Origin: Periconia sp. R9002
Lineage: Eukaryota; Ascomycota; Dothideomycetes; Pleosporales; Periconiaceae
Direction of reading: 5' to 3'
Length of the DNA stretch: 64,000 nt
NCBI GenBank assembly: GCA_023627715.1
Contig: JAMAHW010000023.1
Location: 62,001 to 126,000, forward strand
The position numbers and the translations under genes are program-made. Numbering within the stretch: position 1 is the first letter of the stretch; every line of letters begins with the position of its first letter. The notes beneath the pieces are model-generated. The model worked only from the letters and a program-made list of their open reading frames with translations. It had not been told where the DNA came from and searched no databases. Below are positions 34,108-45,738 of the stretch, one piece after another.

Positions 34108-36765
34108 TCATACAGACTCTTTACGAGAATTTTCGTCCTTTTTGGTCCCTAAGAGTCGGTGCCAAAACGATACAATAGGCTCTTTCACTTCGTCCTGTTT
34201 CGGCAGACGATTCTGATTGTTATCATTTTGAGTTGGCTTCTTCGTAGTTATTCCATCTACGGCCGAGCTCAGTCGGTCGAGAAATCGTAACAACAAGTAG
34301 CCAGTCCCAAGAGTAAGAGCAATGGTGATAATGATGGTAAGGAACTCGACTCCGACTAATTCGACGTCAACATGAATTCAATGTTTCCAACAGATTGATA
34401 GCCCAGGACGGTTACTTACCGAAAATTCCGGTCATCGCCTTTCCGGAATACACGTCATCGGGCTTAGATTGGCTACTATCCGTCGCATTCGCATCCGCAG
34501 TGGTGGGTGTGTATTTGATACTGCTGAAAGAGTCGATGTCCAAGGCAAAGAGGGCCGTCAAGAAAGACAGGGGAGTGAAGATGAGTGTGATGATGGTGAA
34601 ACCTAGAACGATGATGGACAGTAGCTTGCTTTGACGAGCCTCGGCGATGCTAGCCGCTGTCCGTTTGAGATTCAGTTTGTCCTGGATGACTTGCGCGGTC
34701 CGCTCCGCATCTCGGTCAATCTTCTCCGTTCGTTTGCGGTATTTGAGAAGCAGTTTCTTGGCATCAAACACTGGTGTCCAATCCTCTTTGCCAAAACCAT
34801 TACGTGTTTGATCTTCTTCTCTTTCCCCTTCATTTCCGTTCAATCCATCTCGACGTGGATCATTGAGTAAGCCGTCTAGCACAACTTCTTGCTGATCCAG
34901 GACTTCCTGTATCATGGCAAGCTCGTTGCGGATGTCAGATATATCGTGCATGAATTTTCCTTCCTTCTCAGTATCAACTCCATTTGGCAATTGACTCTTC
35001 ATGTATTCGTCTACGTTGACGAGCACTTCTACTGTCAATATTTCGAAAAAGTTCAAGATAGGAGGAAACTCATTATTAGTGTTTTCTTCTTTGCGATTGA
35101 TTGGTTTGGGAGGAACCTCAAAACCCTTAAATTTTGTTGCTTTGCCAAAAGCCTCGATATGATGAGCGAGCATCTGACCGATGTAAAAATCAGGTGAGAT
35201 TGTGTCAAGGCCCTTCATTTTATCGTAAAACGGGTCTTCTGAAGACTCGAAGGCAGATACAACAAAGTTATCCAGTCGCCAAACCCACAGTTGAGGTACC
35301 GTGAGCACTGGAGTGGGAAAAGATTCCGGTCTACGAACTTTTTTGACTACTTGGTCTTCATTCCGTGTTTTCAAGGTTTCGGCTTTCAATCCGGGATAGT
35401 ACGCTTCGTCAAGGGTTCGCTCCAGGTGTATTTGATTGAGGTTCCGTAAAGAGTCATCCAACGGGAACAAGTCGTTCATCTTTTCCACCTTGGACCTCAA
35501 TTGCTTATGGTGTTCGACCGTCCTCAACGTCAAGCATGGAAACTACTGCATGTTAATTGAGCAAAAAATAAGTTGAATGATAACATACCGCAATGGCTGT
35601 GTGTCTCCATCCGTTGGTGGTCTGTTCTGAGTGATATAATGGCTCTTGATATTTCAGTAGGGGATCTCCAGGAACGGTAGAGACACCACCACGTAAAAAT
35701 CGCCAACGGCAGAAGGTATCTGGTACGGTTATGAATGTGTCGTTTAGCCTGTCCTGGAGGCTTTTCTCCACTGTTTTCGAAATTTTCTAAAGCGTGTGAG
35801 CTTTTGTTCGATACCTGTTATCATATAATTACCGCAAGAATGACGCCCTGTTCCTGTTAGTCTATGACTAGTGAGCTGTGTTATAGGCTGTACTCACGTT
35901 GGTCGAGGGCACATGCAACCAGGTCATTCTTTGACCAAGTCTTTCCCTCGACACAAACCTTAGTTCTTCGTCCGAGTCTTCATGGAAGCCCATCACCATC
36001 TGTTGGCTCTGCAATTCCTTCATGGTGGTTAAGATCTCTGATTGCCTCATGCCGGTTACAATCTCTGATTCCCTCATGCTGGTAAAAGGATCTAGAGAGA
36101 AATCCCAGTCACTATTGGGCACGATATGCGCCACAGTGGTCGTGAAGAACGTCTCATCCGGGTAACTTTTCACAAAACGGTCAAACTCAAAGACTTCGTA
36201 TAGACGTTCATATGTGACGTCCCCAAATTTAAACCGTTTAACAATATAAAGAAAGTACTCAAAGGGTGTCCAAGACCCCTCTGCGGGTTTCAGCTCAAAA
36301 CTTTTTGTCTTGACTTTTGGATCAGCACCACGCGAGAGCAGTAATTCAACGCAATCAATCCAAGCCAAGCGAATTGCGAGACCCAAGGGAGAATATCCTT
36401 GAAAACTGACACCATTGATGTCGAGTTTTGGCTCTTCTTCAAGACGACGTTTGATAAGACTGTAGACTTCAACCTCGCGTTCCCTTCTCAATTGAAACAT
36501 GGCTTCGCTCAAACTCATCGATGCATAATCTAGTTTGAGGACTTATCATCAAAATTCCGAAGCCATATTTATCTCAGACCTCAATCGAGGCACTAAACTT
36601 ACCTACTTCGGAAGGTGGATTGGGAGCGTTTTGCTCGTCGTTGTTGGGTATCGGTTTAGGAGGAAGGCTGGCGCCGTCACCACCCCTAGTTCCTCGCGGG
36701 CGCGACTGGGAAGCGCTTTCTGCATCCTTTGAAGGGTTCGTAGCCGTTTTTTTAGCACCAGCCAT
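34108..36765 (-). CDS. Ankyrin-repeat plus divergent CorA-like membrane protein
   Basis: Six exons on the minus strand: 36765-36603, 36529-35898, 35847-35833 (15 nt), 35786-35589, 35542-34420, 34355-34108; 792 aa. The N-terminus is disordered (1-55). An ankyrin-like stretch follows (about 85-115: DINGVSFQGYSPLGLAIRLAWIDCVELLLSRGAD). The microexon encodes GVILA and joins WLHVPSTN to KISKTVEKS. A helical region then includes the family motif ERTLDEAYYPGL...TRNEDQVVKK. Two C-terminal membrane segments (LSIIVLGFTIITLIFTPLSF and FLTIIITIALTLGTGYLLL) make a CorA-like module, but the GMN motif of true Mg2+ channels is absent (FALDID at that place) and the connecting loop is about 40 residues. Ankyrin-CorA fusions are widespread and uncharacterised in filamentous fungi. 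Ion transport is therefore unproven. Confidence 0.88.
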
Positions 36766-37432
36766 AGTGTAGGGACCGACTTATTATGGAAGAAGCACCG
36801 TCTGGTAGGAAAAACGCAAAGCAATAAGGGGAGAAGACGGCCGAAACGTCCAAGGCAGCAACGCCCCTGCCGGGTGAGCATGATTGATGCGCATCGGACA
36901 TGCAAGGTGTGAATACCGACTGTCAGTGTTGGGGCCAAAACAGTTTCAGGAATAGTTGTTAGCAGATGCTACCAACAAGTCTCTCAATTTTTCATTAGCT
37001 TACAAAAACAAAGTAAATAGACACTAGAGTTTACGAGAGTGAAGTATATCTTACCTCGTATCGTAGTAGAGCGGCTGACTATGTGAGATAAAATACACGT
37101 GCACTCTACCCCCGTCATATCGCTCTGATCAACCTGTTCCTTCAAATATATGCGCATCTTGCTCATTCGTAACACTCACACGCACCCCAAAACCCGGCCG
37201 ATAACCAATGATCATTTAACAAGTTCAGACGCCAAACGATGCTACACTCCCCTCAGAAGTCGCTGTCCGATTCGTTCGGCATGGTCCGGGCGCCGATGAC
37301 CTCATGATTTCCATTCCATTGTCTTCGTCGCACACGACCTCAGAGAAAAACGATTGATCGCAAAGCACCCCCTCCACAAACCCAAATAGAAACTCGAAAA
37401 GGAAAAAAAGAGACAGTTGATACGCGGCGATA
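36766..37432. other. Divergent intergenic, 667 bp
   Basis: Promoter region of the ankyrin-CorA gene (minus) and the 5-alpha-reductase-like gene (plus). No coding frame or clear box recognised. Confidence 0.55.
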
Positions 37433-38452
37433 ATGGCGCTCATACCAGGTATACTCCCGCCTTCGCGCGAGACTTGGGAATGGACGTGTCTGCTCTTCAG
37501 CTGGTTCCCCGTGGTACGTACACACCAGAACCCTCCGATCGACATACACTCAAGTCACTCTACACGAAATCACAGCAGCAACTGACGTAGAAAAACGATG
37601 GGTATAGATCACTGCATTTCAATGGGTCCTTGACTGGTACCCGCAAGGCAAAACCTCGACGGAGTCGCGCTTCAACATCTCGGGGAAATGGGGATGGTTC
37701 ACCATGGAATCTGCAGGCTTCATAACGCTGCTGTACATCATGTTCACGCTGCCCGAGGGCCCGCTGCCGTGGGGGAATTGGACCATGGCGGGCTGTTTTG
37801 TACGTCGTTACCTCACATGTGCACTTGCTTGCGCGCGTGAAACCAACGTCAATGCTAACAGGAATATCGATAGGTGATCCACTACATCTACCGCGCAGTC
37901 CTCTCGCCTCTCTTCCTCAACCCAAGCATGGCGCCCATGCATCCTTTCGTCTGGCTCATGGCCTTCTCCTTCCAAATATTCAACGCCATCTCCATAGGCG
38001 GGTGGCTTGCGAAGTACGGCCTGATCAAGGACAGCGACTGGGCCGGACGGTACATGTTTATGGAAGTCGGGCTGGTGATCTGGGCGTGGGGTCTACTGGG
38101 CAACATCTTCCACGACGACGACCTGCGCGAGATCCGCCGCGCGGCCGACAGGAAGCAACGCGTCGAGGCCGAGAAGACGGGGAAACCGGTCGAGGGCGTC
38201 GAGAAGGTGTACATGGTGCCCAAGAATGGCCTGTTTGGATATGTCTTGTATGCGCATTATCTCTGCGAGTGGATCGAGTGGGCCGGGTTTTGGATGGTGG
38301 GCGGACTGGCGTGTACCCCCGCGCGCACGTTTTTGGTGAATGAGGTCGCGACGATGCTGCCGCGGGCGTTGCAGGGGAAGAGGTGGTATGAGAGCAAGTT
38401 TGGGAAGGAGAAGTTGGCGGGGAGGAAGGCTGTCATTCCGGGGTTGATTTGA
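37433..38452 (+). CDS. Steroid 5-alpha-reductase family membrane enzyme
   Basis: Three exons: 37433-37513, 37608-37799, 37874-38452, all phase 0, introns 94 and 74 nt, 283 aa. Exon 3 begins GTG (VIHYIYRAVLSPLF). Hydrophobic segments are spread along the whole protein, about six. The C-terminal signature of the family is clear: LFGYVLYAHYLCEWIEWAGFW, then NEVATMLPRALQGKRWYESKFG and RKAVIPGLI, the NADPH-binding and substrate region of SRD5A-type reductases. These enzymes reduce a C=C bond of steroid- or enoyl-type lipids with NADPH in the ER membrane. Fungi lack classical steroid hormones, so the physiological substrate is open (inference: sterol or polyprenol-like lipid). Confidence 0.9.
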
Positions 38453-41426
38453 GTTGGGGAAGTCTTGATGCTCATGTCATGGTTTTCAAGAATCATTGGA
38501 TTGCCTCAAATCTAGAAAAGAAAAAAGTATGATGGAGACTACTGTTCTTTCTGGAGTGGGTGGTCCCCTGATCGTCGAAAACCAGGCATCAAAATCTTTC
38601 TAAAGGTCCAATTCCTTTTCTGGGACATTTCCTGCTTTCGACGTACCATCTTCTTATTCACTTAATAATTGATAATCTATAATCCTCACAACGCGCTCTT
38701 GAAACGATTCTCTGATTCGCGTGCAGGCAATCACACCTCCAAACACGGTGCCTACCCTCTTCCTTCGTGTGCTCCTCGGCATGACAAACCCGTTTGAATT
38801 TCCTACTGGCAACTACATATCACTCACGCCGACCCAAAGACAACCCCTGAAGCCAATTTCACTACTCCAAAGCGGCGCGCGGGTCAAACTTACAAATTAC
38901 TCCGTTGTGCGCCATCTTCGTTAGAGCGAGATGGCAAACGAGATCCCAAAGGCCTAGAAAGCATTGGCATGAACTCCGATGAACAAATGGTCTTCATCGA
39001 GCATTGGCATCGATTACGCCTACCCACTTTGACCCCACCGCGCGCGTTTCAGATTTCTCTGTTGGCTGGTTTGTTGAGAGGCAAAGAAGTGATGACGTTC
39101 AACGGGCATGAAGTCATGCTGTGGGGAAATGAGTGGGGAGAGAGGGAGCAAAGAGAAGGTTTGCCGTTTGTTGTTATCCGTGCGGGTATTATTTCCGGAT
39201 ATGAAGGTGAATTTCGGATGTTGAGGTTAGTGTCAAATGGACGGAAGGAAGGGCGTAGGTTGGAGCGGTTGAGCTGCTGCCGTTGAGATGACATTTGGAG
39301 GGAATTGAGTCTTGTCGACATTTGTGGCTTAAGTTTGCAGGAGATTGCATGCATTGCAGGATTAGAGGGTACTGTTTCCCTTGGGATTGTTTGGTGAGTT
39401 TCTTGATTGAGCAACCCGGTATGGTCAACTTTGGTCGCGCGACAGTTTGCTTGTTCCGAGCATGTACGCCTGCGCTGGTTTTTGTGAAAATACTGATGAA
39501 GTTATCACTGACTCTTTTCGCTCCAATGGATATTATTTCCAACTGGGAAATTGGCGAGACTTTTCTTCATGCCATGACATGGGATGTCGTTGCGATACCC
39601 AGGATGTTCCTTCAACCATGTTCCCCTCTGCCGTATTCGTTTATTTATGCGAGCGAAACCTTCCAAACGAAACTTGTTTTGTCATTGACGCCCTTGTTCG
39701 TCGAATCCAGTACATCGCAACCATGTATACTTGCGGGGTTACCGCCCACGTGCGTGTTCAACGCTCGAGATAAGAAGGTCGAAGCACGGTGATGGCTGCT
39801 GATTAAGAGTTACTGCGCGGGTCTGACGGCTAAGGATGAGAGGTAGCCATATTCTAATCATTATAGACAATATTGAGGATACGAATTGGAATATTGGGTG
39901 GCGATGGCTCTACTAGCCTGCTGACTCTTTGGCACTGCGTGAATAATCCGCCCTGGGATCGCTAAAAGTCATCAGTGTTGGAGCCGTCAGCAAGACAGAC
40001 AGGTGTCTGATTTTCCGCGGCTTCGAAAATTTTCCGGGGCTGGGAGTCTCAAAAATCGAAGCTGCGACATGTGGTGCCAAGGGATGCACCATGGGTTTGG
40101 ACGGGGGGTAGGACCAGAGTGGTGGTTTGAGCCAATGGGTCTTGTGTGGGATGGAGTGGATGTCAAGAGGCGGAGAGATGACGCGAAGAGAGGCAGGGAT
40201 GCGGTGGAAGGATAACTGGCCATGGATGCAGGGAGCATGTAACGGTTAATATATTTCAGATGCAAAGGCAGTGGTGGTGGTGTGATGCAATCGCAAGCAG
40301 TTGACGAGATACGTGCATTTCTGCCATGTACAAAAGTCTGCATCTGTGTGGTGTGCAGCGGTTCAGAAGGGTATGCCGCGAGTCGGTCATGTCAGAGGTT
40401 GTCCCAAGTGCATGACGGCAAGTGCATGTACCCGCTGTACTCGGTCCCCAGAGTTACATCTGATGGTAACCAACTAGGACAATTGGCTAGGTGGCAGAAG
40501 GATTGCTATTTGTAGACGGTAGAAGTAGAGGTGGAGGGATGAAATGCGACGTTGGGATGATGATGGACGGCGGCGGTGGAGTAGGTTTGATTACTGTAGC
40601 TACTGGTAGAGGCAGCGAGCGACACCGCCACAAGCCGGCGCGCCTGGCGGCTTCCTGAAAGAGAAGCAGGCTAGACCAGATCGGGGTCTCTAGGCTAGCG
40701 TGACTGAGTAGTACGATAGTAGCGTGCTGTCTTGGGTAGGCGCTGGCTGAGCGAGCAGCGCAGCTGAATTGACTGACTGACTGTTGTGCCCTTTTCTTTT
40801 CTTCTCCTGTTCCTCCCGTCGTCCACGTCTTTCTCATCATCCATTGCCTTCATCTGGTGCTTCGATCTAACAATTCCATCGATTCCATCCTCGGCCAGCC
40901 GTCGCCTTGTTTGGCGCGCAAACCCACACCAGACCCTACCCCTACCCTCCCTTGGCAAGCGTGCATTACCCGCACAAGTGCTCGCTAACAGCAAGCGTGC
41001 CTTGCCTGCCTTGCTTGCGAATCCATCATCCGCCGGTTCATTTGGCTCCACTCTGCTCCTTCTCTGCGCCTCTCTCTGCCCTGCCAACTACATCCGACGC
41101 GACCGGCTCTGCCTCCCTCAGTGCAGCAGTGTCTCTCCCTTCAATCACCATCACGGCTCAGTGATCGTCACCCAAACGTTGTCGTCTCTGCTTCTCGTCA
41201 CTGGTTGCTGGTTGCTTTGGCTCCGCCTCCACCTGCCTCACCTACCGCTGGGAGCCTCCACCCCCCAACCCCATCTGACACACGGAGTAACTGGGTGACA
41301 CGCTACACGCTCTAACCCACCCCAAGAGCCCCAAGAGCACCGGCACCGGGCTCTTCGTCCATCAGGGCTGTTCTTCAGTCGCCATCTCGCCTCTGTGCCT
41401 TGCTTCTTCCTCTTCACGTTGTCGCC
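38453..41426. other. 3 kb gene-poor interval
   Basis: No gene I can support. Frames at 38969-39286 and 39462-39773 (plus) have somewhat protein-like composition but no motif and overlap competing frames. The last 600 bases (40790-41426) are CT/CC-rich and are presumably the leader of the Mid2-like gene. A short GACT tandem lies near 40770. Confidence 0.55.
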
Positions 41427-42824
41427 ATGAGCAACAACACTGTCAGTACGTCGCTTGCTGTTCCTACTTCTCCTTCTTCTGACCCTCCTCCTTCTCCCTC
41501 TCAACCATCTTCACCTCCTCCCTCACCCTCTTCTGCCTCACCGTCGCCCGCCTCCATCTCTTCGCAACAACAAAATGAATCCAATCCAACCGATTCTGCT
41601 TCAGACGCCCCAACGACCTCTGCCTCCCAGGCCCCTGCGACTTCGCAATCCGCTCCTTCATCTCAGAACCCACCGTCTTCACAATCCTCTCTAACACAGC
41701 CTTCCTCTTCAGCAACATCTCCTCCGACGAGTCAATCTCCTCCACCGTCATCGTCCCCAGTCTCGTTGCCCGGCTCGTCTAGCAACCCGGCTCCCTCCTC
41801 CTCCCAACAACCGTCCAGCAATGCGCCGTCTTCGAACAATGCTGCGACTTCCTCTACCGTAACCGCTGCCACGACAACTCCCTCGACCACCGACCTCATC
41901 ACGTCCGTCATTACCAGCACTCCCACAGCCCCAGGCGAGTCTCCTCAGGCGTCTACGGTAGTCATTACTCGTACCGCCCCTGGCCAGTCCAGCAATCCCC
42001 AGCCCACCCACAACGGATCTTCTTCCAGCTCGCCCTCGGACACTTCGGCACCGGGTCTGCAGAATCCCAAGTCGAAAGCTTCGGATAGCGGGCTGTCTAC
42101 GGGTGGGAAGACTGCCATTGCTGTTGTAGTTCCTGTTGTCGTTGTGGCACTGCTTGTCATTGGCGGCATTTTGCTTTGGAGAAGGCGCAAATCCAAGAAG
42201 AACGCCGAGGAGGCGCGCAGGAAGGAAGTCGAGGAGTACGGTTTCAACCCCAACGACGATCCCACGCTACCCGCTGTGGGCATGCAATCGGAAATGGCCG
42301 AAGACCAGAGCGGGTACAGAGGCTGGGGCAACACGGCGACCAGCTCCAACCGCAAAGCATCGACCACGTTGACCAGCGGCATGACCTACTCGGACAGCAA
42401 CAGCAACCCTGGAGGTTACCAGAGCCCTGGATCTCCAACCAATGCCGCTTTCAACGATACCCATTCCGGCGAACCTTTGATGGACGGCGTCGGTGTGCTC
42501 GGCGCTGGGCCTAATGCGAACCAGAATCAGAACCAGAATGGCGTACATCGTGGCACCTCCAACGCCTCGTCATCCTACTCTGCAGCGGAACGCTCCGACA
42601 ATTCGGGCGAGTACCCAATGCCCATGAACCACACACAGGACCTTTACAATGACAACAATACCAATCAAGGATACTATCACGCCAGTCCATATGATCCCAA
42701 CGGCTACGGAGCTGCTCCGGCGCAGCCCATCATAAGGGACGTTTCAGCACGACGGAATACCAGGATCGAGAGCCCTTCTGTGTTCCCCCAACAAGGCAAC
42801 AGCGGCATCGCACAAAACTTCTAA
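41427..42824 (+). CDS. Ser/Thr/Pro-rich single-pass membrane protein, Mid2/WSC-sensor-like
   Basis: Single exon, 465 aa. I chose ATG 41427 (CGCCATGAGC), the first true ATG in frame. Residues 1-220 are almost pure Ser, Thr, Pro, Asn and Gln with no cysteine, like a heavily O-mannosylated ectodomain. One membrane segment follows (AIAVVVPVVVVALLVIGGILLW, about 232-254), then RRRKSKKNAEEARRKEVEEYGFNPNDD, the basic stop-transfer and cytosolic start. The remaining 200 residues are Asn/Gln/Gly/Ser-rich. This layout matches fungal Mid2/Wsc-like cell-wall sensors upstream of Rho1/PKC, but there is no WSC domain. No classical N-terminal signal peptide is seen, so the membrane segment must act as a reverse anchor or an upstream exon is missing. 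Confidence 0.85.
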   Translation: MSNNTVSTSLAVPTSPSSDPPPSPSQPSSPPPSPSSASPSPASISSQQQNESNPTDSASDAPTTSASQAPATSQSAPSSQNPPSSQSSLTQPSSSATSPPTSQSPPPSSSPVSLPGSSSNPAPSSSQQPSSNAPSSNNAATSSTVTAATTTPSTTDLITSVITSTPTAPGESPQASTVVITRTAPGQSSNPQPTHNGSSSSSPSDTSAPGLQNPKSKASDSGLSTGGKTAIAVVVPVVVVALLVIGGILLWRRRKSKKNAEEARRKEVEEYGFNPNDDPTLPAVGMQSEMAEDQSGYRGWGNTATSSNRKASTTLTSGMTYSDSNSNPGGYQSPGSPTNAAFNDTHSGEPLMDGVGVLGAGPNANQNQNQNGVHRGTSNASSSYSAAERSDNSGEYPMPMNHTQDLYNDNNTNQGYYHASPYDPNGYGAAPAQPIIRDVSARRNTRIESPSVFPQQGNSGIAQNF

Positions 42825-44623
42825 ACTACGCTCTCTCATCTTTCCTTTATCAATGATTTTCCATCTAATCTACATATCCATTGGCGGCGTTATTGATGGC
42901 GTTCACATCGTTTGCAATCTATACTTTCTATATGGGAAAAGTGCTGGGCATGCGAGATCCCAGGCCTGCCTGGACTCGCGCTTTTGAGGGTGGAGGTTGT
43001 CCGCCGCGTTCGTAGCCTTCGGGCACACGAGCTTATTTCCTTTTCAGTCTGACAGGTGCGAGAATGAGAAGTGTGCCAGCAAGGCTTACGTATATATACG
43101 AGTCTGCAAGTAATTTACAAAAAGCGCGGCTGGATTTTTCGCAGTCCAGCCGTCAACTTTTCTTTTCCATGTTACTCTTATCCCCATGTCACTGCCTGGT
43201 TCTTGTCGAACATACTTTCCTTTTGCCCTCTGATTTTATGCCGTCTCAAATCGAAAACTAGTGCTTTTTTACGTCCGGTATGTCTTTGTAATACCCCCTA
43301 CCATTCATCGCTGTTGCGAAATTTGGCACCCTTCCTTTTTTTACTTCTCCATCACAATTTTTTCGTCAATCCATTTCTGCTACAAGCAATCAAATCACAC
43401 ACACTCTGAACAACTTTTCTTTTTCTTGGTCGGATATCTCTATATGGATCGTGGGAGCATGTGCAGGGGGCACTGGGCTGTCGGCAAATGACCGGTGGAC
43501 TGAAGTTGGGGATTGCAGAGGAAGATGTAAGACGGAGGGTGGCGGCCATATAGGGGCTTCATGACGTGGTGGAGAGTGCTGTCCATGTCCATGGATAGTA
43601 GCTTGTGTTGTCGAGCCCAAGGGAAGGAGTAGTAGGTATACACGTACGTATGCCGCAGGGAAGTGAGGAGAAAGGACGGCGAGAAAGAACCGAGAGGGGA
43701 ATAAAGAAGAGAGTTCAAGACGGCTATCCCTCTCTCTATTCCCCCTTTTCTTGTCTGATGCTTCCTTCCTTCTTTTTCTCTCTTTCTCAAGGTAGTTTAG
43801 TACATATTTATTCACCTACACTTTTCTGCTCTTTACATAGTTATGTACATACCACCACTATACATACATACCTTTAAATGTCTTCGTCTGCTCATATTGA
43901 TGCCCCTCCTATGTATCCCTTCTGACAGTGATTTCAACACGGAACTCGGAAAAAGGAATCTTTGAATTTGGGCTTAGTTTCTTTTTTTCCTTTCAAGTTG
44001 TGGTCCAGAGCAGGGTAGCGTGTGTGGGTGAGGAGGTGCTGGAGAGAGTGTTTTTGTGTGTCCGTTGGCAGATGTTTTTCTTGTGAAGGCATGAAGGAAA
44101 GGAGGGAGCAGAGATCCCGTGGATTGAGGGTCTGGTGGAATGGAGTGAATTGAGTATGTACGTCGATGGAGATTCCGAATTCGTATGCTGGGGTGAGAGA
44201 AGATATGGAGGTGTACACCTCATCAAAAGTACATTGCCGGTTGTGGCTGGACCATATCATCGCATTGTAATTGGATTACTCGCGGTATCGAAACAGGTAG
44301 GTAAACAGAGAGACGCCATCGACCGGGACGTTACACAAGCGACTAGGGCGCACGTGACTGTATACCACGAGTTACCTACCTAGGTAACTAGGCAGACAAA
44401 GTACGTACTTGCTTTGATATTACTTTCATCCTTTACCACCTGTCTTTGCATCGGCTCTTCGCCTTCACCTTCCGTCACGTCTACACGCTTTTAAAGCAAG
44501 CACACCCATCGTCATCTCTCGCCTTCTCAACACTAGGTATACCAATTGATACAACTAGACACTTTTCTTTCTACCCTCATTACCAATTGCCTTTTACCTT
44601 TCACCGCTGTTACTGGCGTACAC
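42825..44623. other. Intergenic, 1.8 kb
   Basis: No supported gene. AT-rich tracts with ATACATACATAC runs near 43840-43875; CAGGTAGGTAA at 44295 and a near-palindrome GTTACCTACCTAGGTAAC at 44371-44388; CACGTGAC near 44351. Confidence 0.55.
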
Positions 44624-45738
44624 ATGTATAAAACAGGCTGGATTCGGACACACATCTGGTACTCTGAACACAGCACTGACGACTACTTTGAACCAGAGAT
44701 TGACGACTTCGGCCCAGAATCTAGCTTTGAGAAACCCCCTCCAGACGAGGAAATACGCGACAGAAGACAAAGGATGGGTTCGACTGAGCCAAAACAGCGG
44801 CCCAGACTCTCGTAAGCCATCCACTCTTCCACTTCCGTGTCCAGTCTCTCGCACACACCCAACTAACTTCTCCCCGCAGTGGCAAAGTATCCGACTTCGT
44901 AACCATCATTGTCGGCCCCGATCCACCAGACAACAACGACAATGGCACCTCAGATTCCCTGCATTCAAACCTCCAGCGGGAATCATTCCTCATTCATACC
45001 GCCATGTTAACTCACCATTCTGCCTTCTTTCGCGCGGCCTTCAACTCCTCCTTCTCTGAAGCCCAGACCCGCACGCTCTCTCTACCCACCGAAACAGTCC
45101 CGGTTTTCGAGATTTTCACACACTGGCTCTATTATCAACGCTTGCCCTCTGCCGCACACTCCGACACGCCGGAGCTCGTGACCGCCTGGACTGCCGCCTC
45201 GCAGGGAAACAATGGAAGGGGTCTGCTTGATCTCTATATTTTCGCCGATAAATATCAGGTCACGGAGTTGAAGGCCTATCTGCTCGAGCAGTATTTCAAG
45301 ATGGTGCTGGAGAAGCAGGCATCGGGTCTTGCGGGGGCGGACATGGTAAAATCTGCGTTTGAAATGCTACCCAGTGGAGATGCCTTTTGCAGGCTGTTGG
45401 TGGATGCGAGGTGTTTCTGGGATTGTGCGGTGAATTATGGAGGTGTAGGTGGAGGTGGAGAGGGAAAGAAGGATGAAGAGTTGGATTGGCCCGTTGAGTT
45501 CTTGGTCGGTGTCATGAGGAGGTATGCTGTGTCGAAGGTCCCTCAGATGGCTCCACCACCCAGCCTTGATACACTCTGGGCTGAGGGAGGGGGGTCCTTC
45601 AAGATCGGCCTGGATCTCTGCGATTATCATGACCACGGAAGCAAGGAGGAGAGGAGTGCTTGCAGGGCGAAACGAGGAGGCAAAGTGGTGACGGTGGAGG
45701 AGGATGCGAAGAAGAAGCCGAAGAGGAAGGCGAAATGA
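44624..45738 (+). CDS. BTB/POZ domain protein
   Basis: Two exons: 44624-44811 and 44880-45738, a 68-nt intron with an AACTAAC branch site, 348 aa. The start at 44624 is the first in-frame ATG. The acidic N-terminus (DDYFEPEIDDFGPESSFE) leads into the BTB fold, whose first strand is joined across the intron (RLS/GKVSDFVTIIVGPD), followed by FLIHTAMLTHHSAFFRAAFNSSF (about 105-127), EIFTHWLYYQRLP and DLYIFADKYQVTELKAYLLEQYF. The C-terminus is Lys-rich (EEDAKKKPKRKAK), a plausible nuclear localisation signal. BTB domains mediate dimerisation and often recruit Cullin3 ligases; no Kelch or MATH partner domain is present, so the partner is unknown. Confidence 0.9.
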
